From the NCBI RefSeq assembly GCF_012849095.1, contig NZ_CP051680.1:2604001-2668000 (forward strand): a stretch of 64,000 nucleotides of DNA, read 5' to 3'. This document shows, one piece after another, positions 62,891 to 64,000 of the stretch (position 1 is its first letter; each line of letters starts with the position of its first letter). Made by a program: the position numbers and the translations under genes. The notes under the pieces were generated by a model, which saw nothing but the letters and a program-made list of their open reading frames with translations, was not told the origin of the DNA and ran no database searches. Source of the DNA: Cohnella herbarum (GTDB lineage: Bacteria; Bacillota; Bacilli; Paenibacillales; Paenibacillaceae).

Positions 62891-63981
62891 TACGTTTCGG
62901 AATCATCGGTTGCGGGCGAATTTCGGAAAAACACGTCGTTTCGATCGCGAAATGCTCCAATGCTAGATTGACCGATTTGTATGATCCTCTCCCAGAACGA
63001 ATGGAGGAGTTGGAGCGGAAATATTCCCTTGTTAATCGGGAGCTATCGACGGATACGGTTGCAGTCGCGAAGCATTCGGACCCTGATGGCTTGCTTCGGG
63101 ATGCGAATGTGGATGCCGTCGTTATTGCCACCCCTTCTCATTCGCATGCACACTTGGCGGTTGCCGCTCTTCGGGCAGGCAAACCTGTCCTGCTCGAGAA
63201 GCCGATGGCCCTTTCTCTTCGGGACGCCGACGAGATTGCCGAATCGGCCGCAAACCTGCGGCTTAGGGTACAAGTGTGCCATCAATTGCGGTATCGTCCT
63301 CTCATGAGACTTGCGAAGGAATGGGTTGACAACGGAACTTTAGGAACGATAAGATCCGGTACCGTTACGGTGAGGCTAAATCGTTCTCCGGCCTATTACG
63401 CGGCCGCACCTTGGCGCGGATCGTGGGATCAAGACGGGGGCATGCTGCTCAACCAAGGCGTTCATCTGATCGATTTGCTTCTGTGGATGATGGGAGAAAC
63501 CGTGGATTCGGTTTACGGAATGCTCGGGTGGGGGAAAAACGTTAAGCCGACCGAAGACGTCGCCATAGGAACGATCCGTTTCGCCAATGGCGCAATCGGG
63601 ATCGTCGAAGCTAACACGATTAGCCAACCGAATAATTTGGATCAATCGTTATCTTTATTCGGAGACCTAGGTACGATCAGTATCGGGGGAACCGGTTTAA
63701 CGGAAGTTCGAAGATGGCATGCAGTCGGTCAAGAAACCCCGCTCCTTCCGGAGGCTGCTGACTTCGACGAGCATCTCGCGATGTACGAGCATTTCGTCGG
63801 CTCCCTGCAAGGACATCCCCATGATCCGTTGTTCGCGGTCGATACGCCGGACGGACGAAGAGCGCTGGAAACCGTATTCGCGATATACGAATCCGCCAGA
63901 ATCGCAAGCCCTATCCGGTTGCCCTTACTCTCGTTCGATACCCGTATGATGGCGGATCATCACTTCAACGACAATAATTAA
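62887..63981 (+). CDS. Gfo/Idh/MocA oxidoreductase (WbpB-like 3-dehydrogenase)
   Basis: A 364-aa NAD-dependent oxidoreductase. Rossmann motif FGIIGCGRISEKH lies at 4-16, the conserved VLLEKPMAL near 98 and the C-terminal domain includes GGMLLNQGVHLIDLLLWMMG (catalytic His region). It would oxidise C3 of UDP-GlcNAc uronic acid, providing the substrate of the adjacent aminotransferase. It is coupled to that gene by ATGA overlap. The final 19 bases of the window hold no further feature. Confidence 0.9.
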   Translation: MIRFGIIGCGRISEKHVVSIAKCSNARLTDLYDPLPERMEELERKYSLVNRELSTDTVAVAKHSDPDGLLRDANVDAVVIATPSHSHAHLAVAALRAGKPVLLEKPMALSLRDADEIAESAANLRLRVQVCHQLRYRPLMRLAKEWVDNGTLGTIRSGTVTVRLNRSPAYYAAAPWRGSWDQDGGMLLNQGVHLIDLLLWMMGETVDSVYGMLGWGKNVKPTEDVAIGTIRFANGAIGIVEANTISQPNNLDQSLSLFGDLGTISIGGTGLTEVRRWHAVGQETPLLPEAADFDEHLAMYEHFVGSLQGHPHDPLFAVDTPDGRRALETVFAIYESARIASPIRLPLLSFDTRMMADHHFNDNN

Positions 63982-64000
63982 AGGGCATCGTCATTCCCGT

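Overview
The window looks like a chromosomal segment of a spore-forming Paenibacillaceae bacterium (Paenibacillus or Cohnella type). The reasons are moderate GC, strong GGAGG-type ribosome sites, S-layer-homology (SLH) anchoring, YesM/YesN-type regulators beside sugar ABC transporters, lipoprotein solute-binding proteins and a collagen-like GXT-repeat protein. No rRNA, tRNA, CRISPR array, transposase or prophage block was seen. Genus and specificity statements are inference from protein reading only.

Layout. 1-5.6 kb: an oligopeptide (opp) ABC operon on the minus strand, with the OppF end cut by the window edge. 6.1-20 kb: housekeeping and small genes: O-methyltransferase, LtaS-type lipoteichoic acid synthase, a coupled pair of an IscA-fold protein and a DUF1450 protein, a cupin, M14 peptidase, glutamate racemase, YtxH/DUF948 envelope proteins, CorA, a Mn-type CDF exporter, a HepT-like protein, a CuA cupredoxin, an ACT-malic enzyme and a holin. 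20-26.8 kb: a maltodextrin locus (GH13 enzyme, MalG, MalF, MalE) with a divergent LacI repressor and a perfect 18-bp operator.

27-54 kb is the most interesting part. A giant GH87-type alpha-1,3-glucanase (2210 aa, seven trefoil-like repeats, SLH anchor), a DUF6259-like glycosidase, a GH31 alpha-glucosidase, a sugar ABC transporter, a YesN/YesM two-component system, a divergent chemoreceptor, an aldose epimerase, a beta-phosphoglucomutase and a GH65 disaccharide phosphorylase together read as a sense, swim, cut, import and phosphorolyse system. It is probably for alpha-1,3-glucan or nigerose-type glucans. Four promoters here (first permease, binding protein, GH87 enzyme, chemoreceptor) share one layout: a half-site with CACAT, a second half-site exactly 21 nt upstream, and a -10 box 21-23 nt downstream. 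This is a candidate operator and regulon for the AraC-type response regulator.

54-64 kb: an M48 protease, a hydrolase and an L,D-transpeptidase, then a surface-glycoprotein locus. That locus holds a collagen-like protein, a family 2 glycosyltransferase and four genes matching the UDP-2,3-diacetamido-uronic-acid pathway (WbpA/B/D/E types).

Two convergent gene ends (26.8-27.2 kb and 48.2-49.1 kb) carry four different tandem-repeat families. All have exactly the same 51-bp period and all contain a small palindrome.
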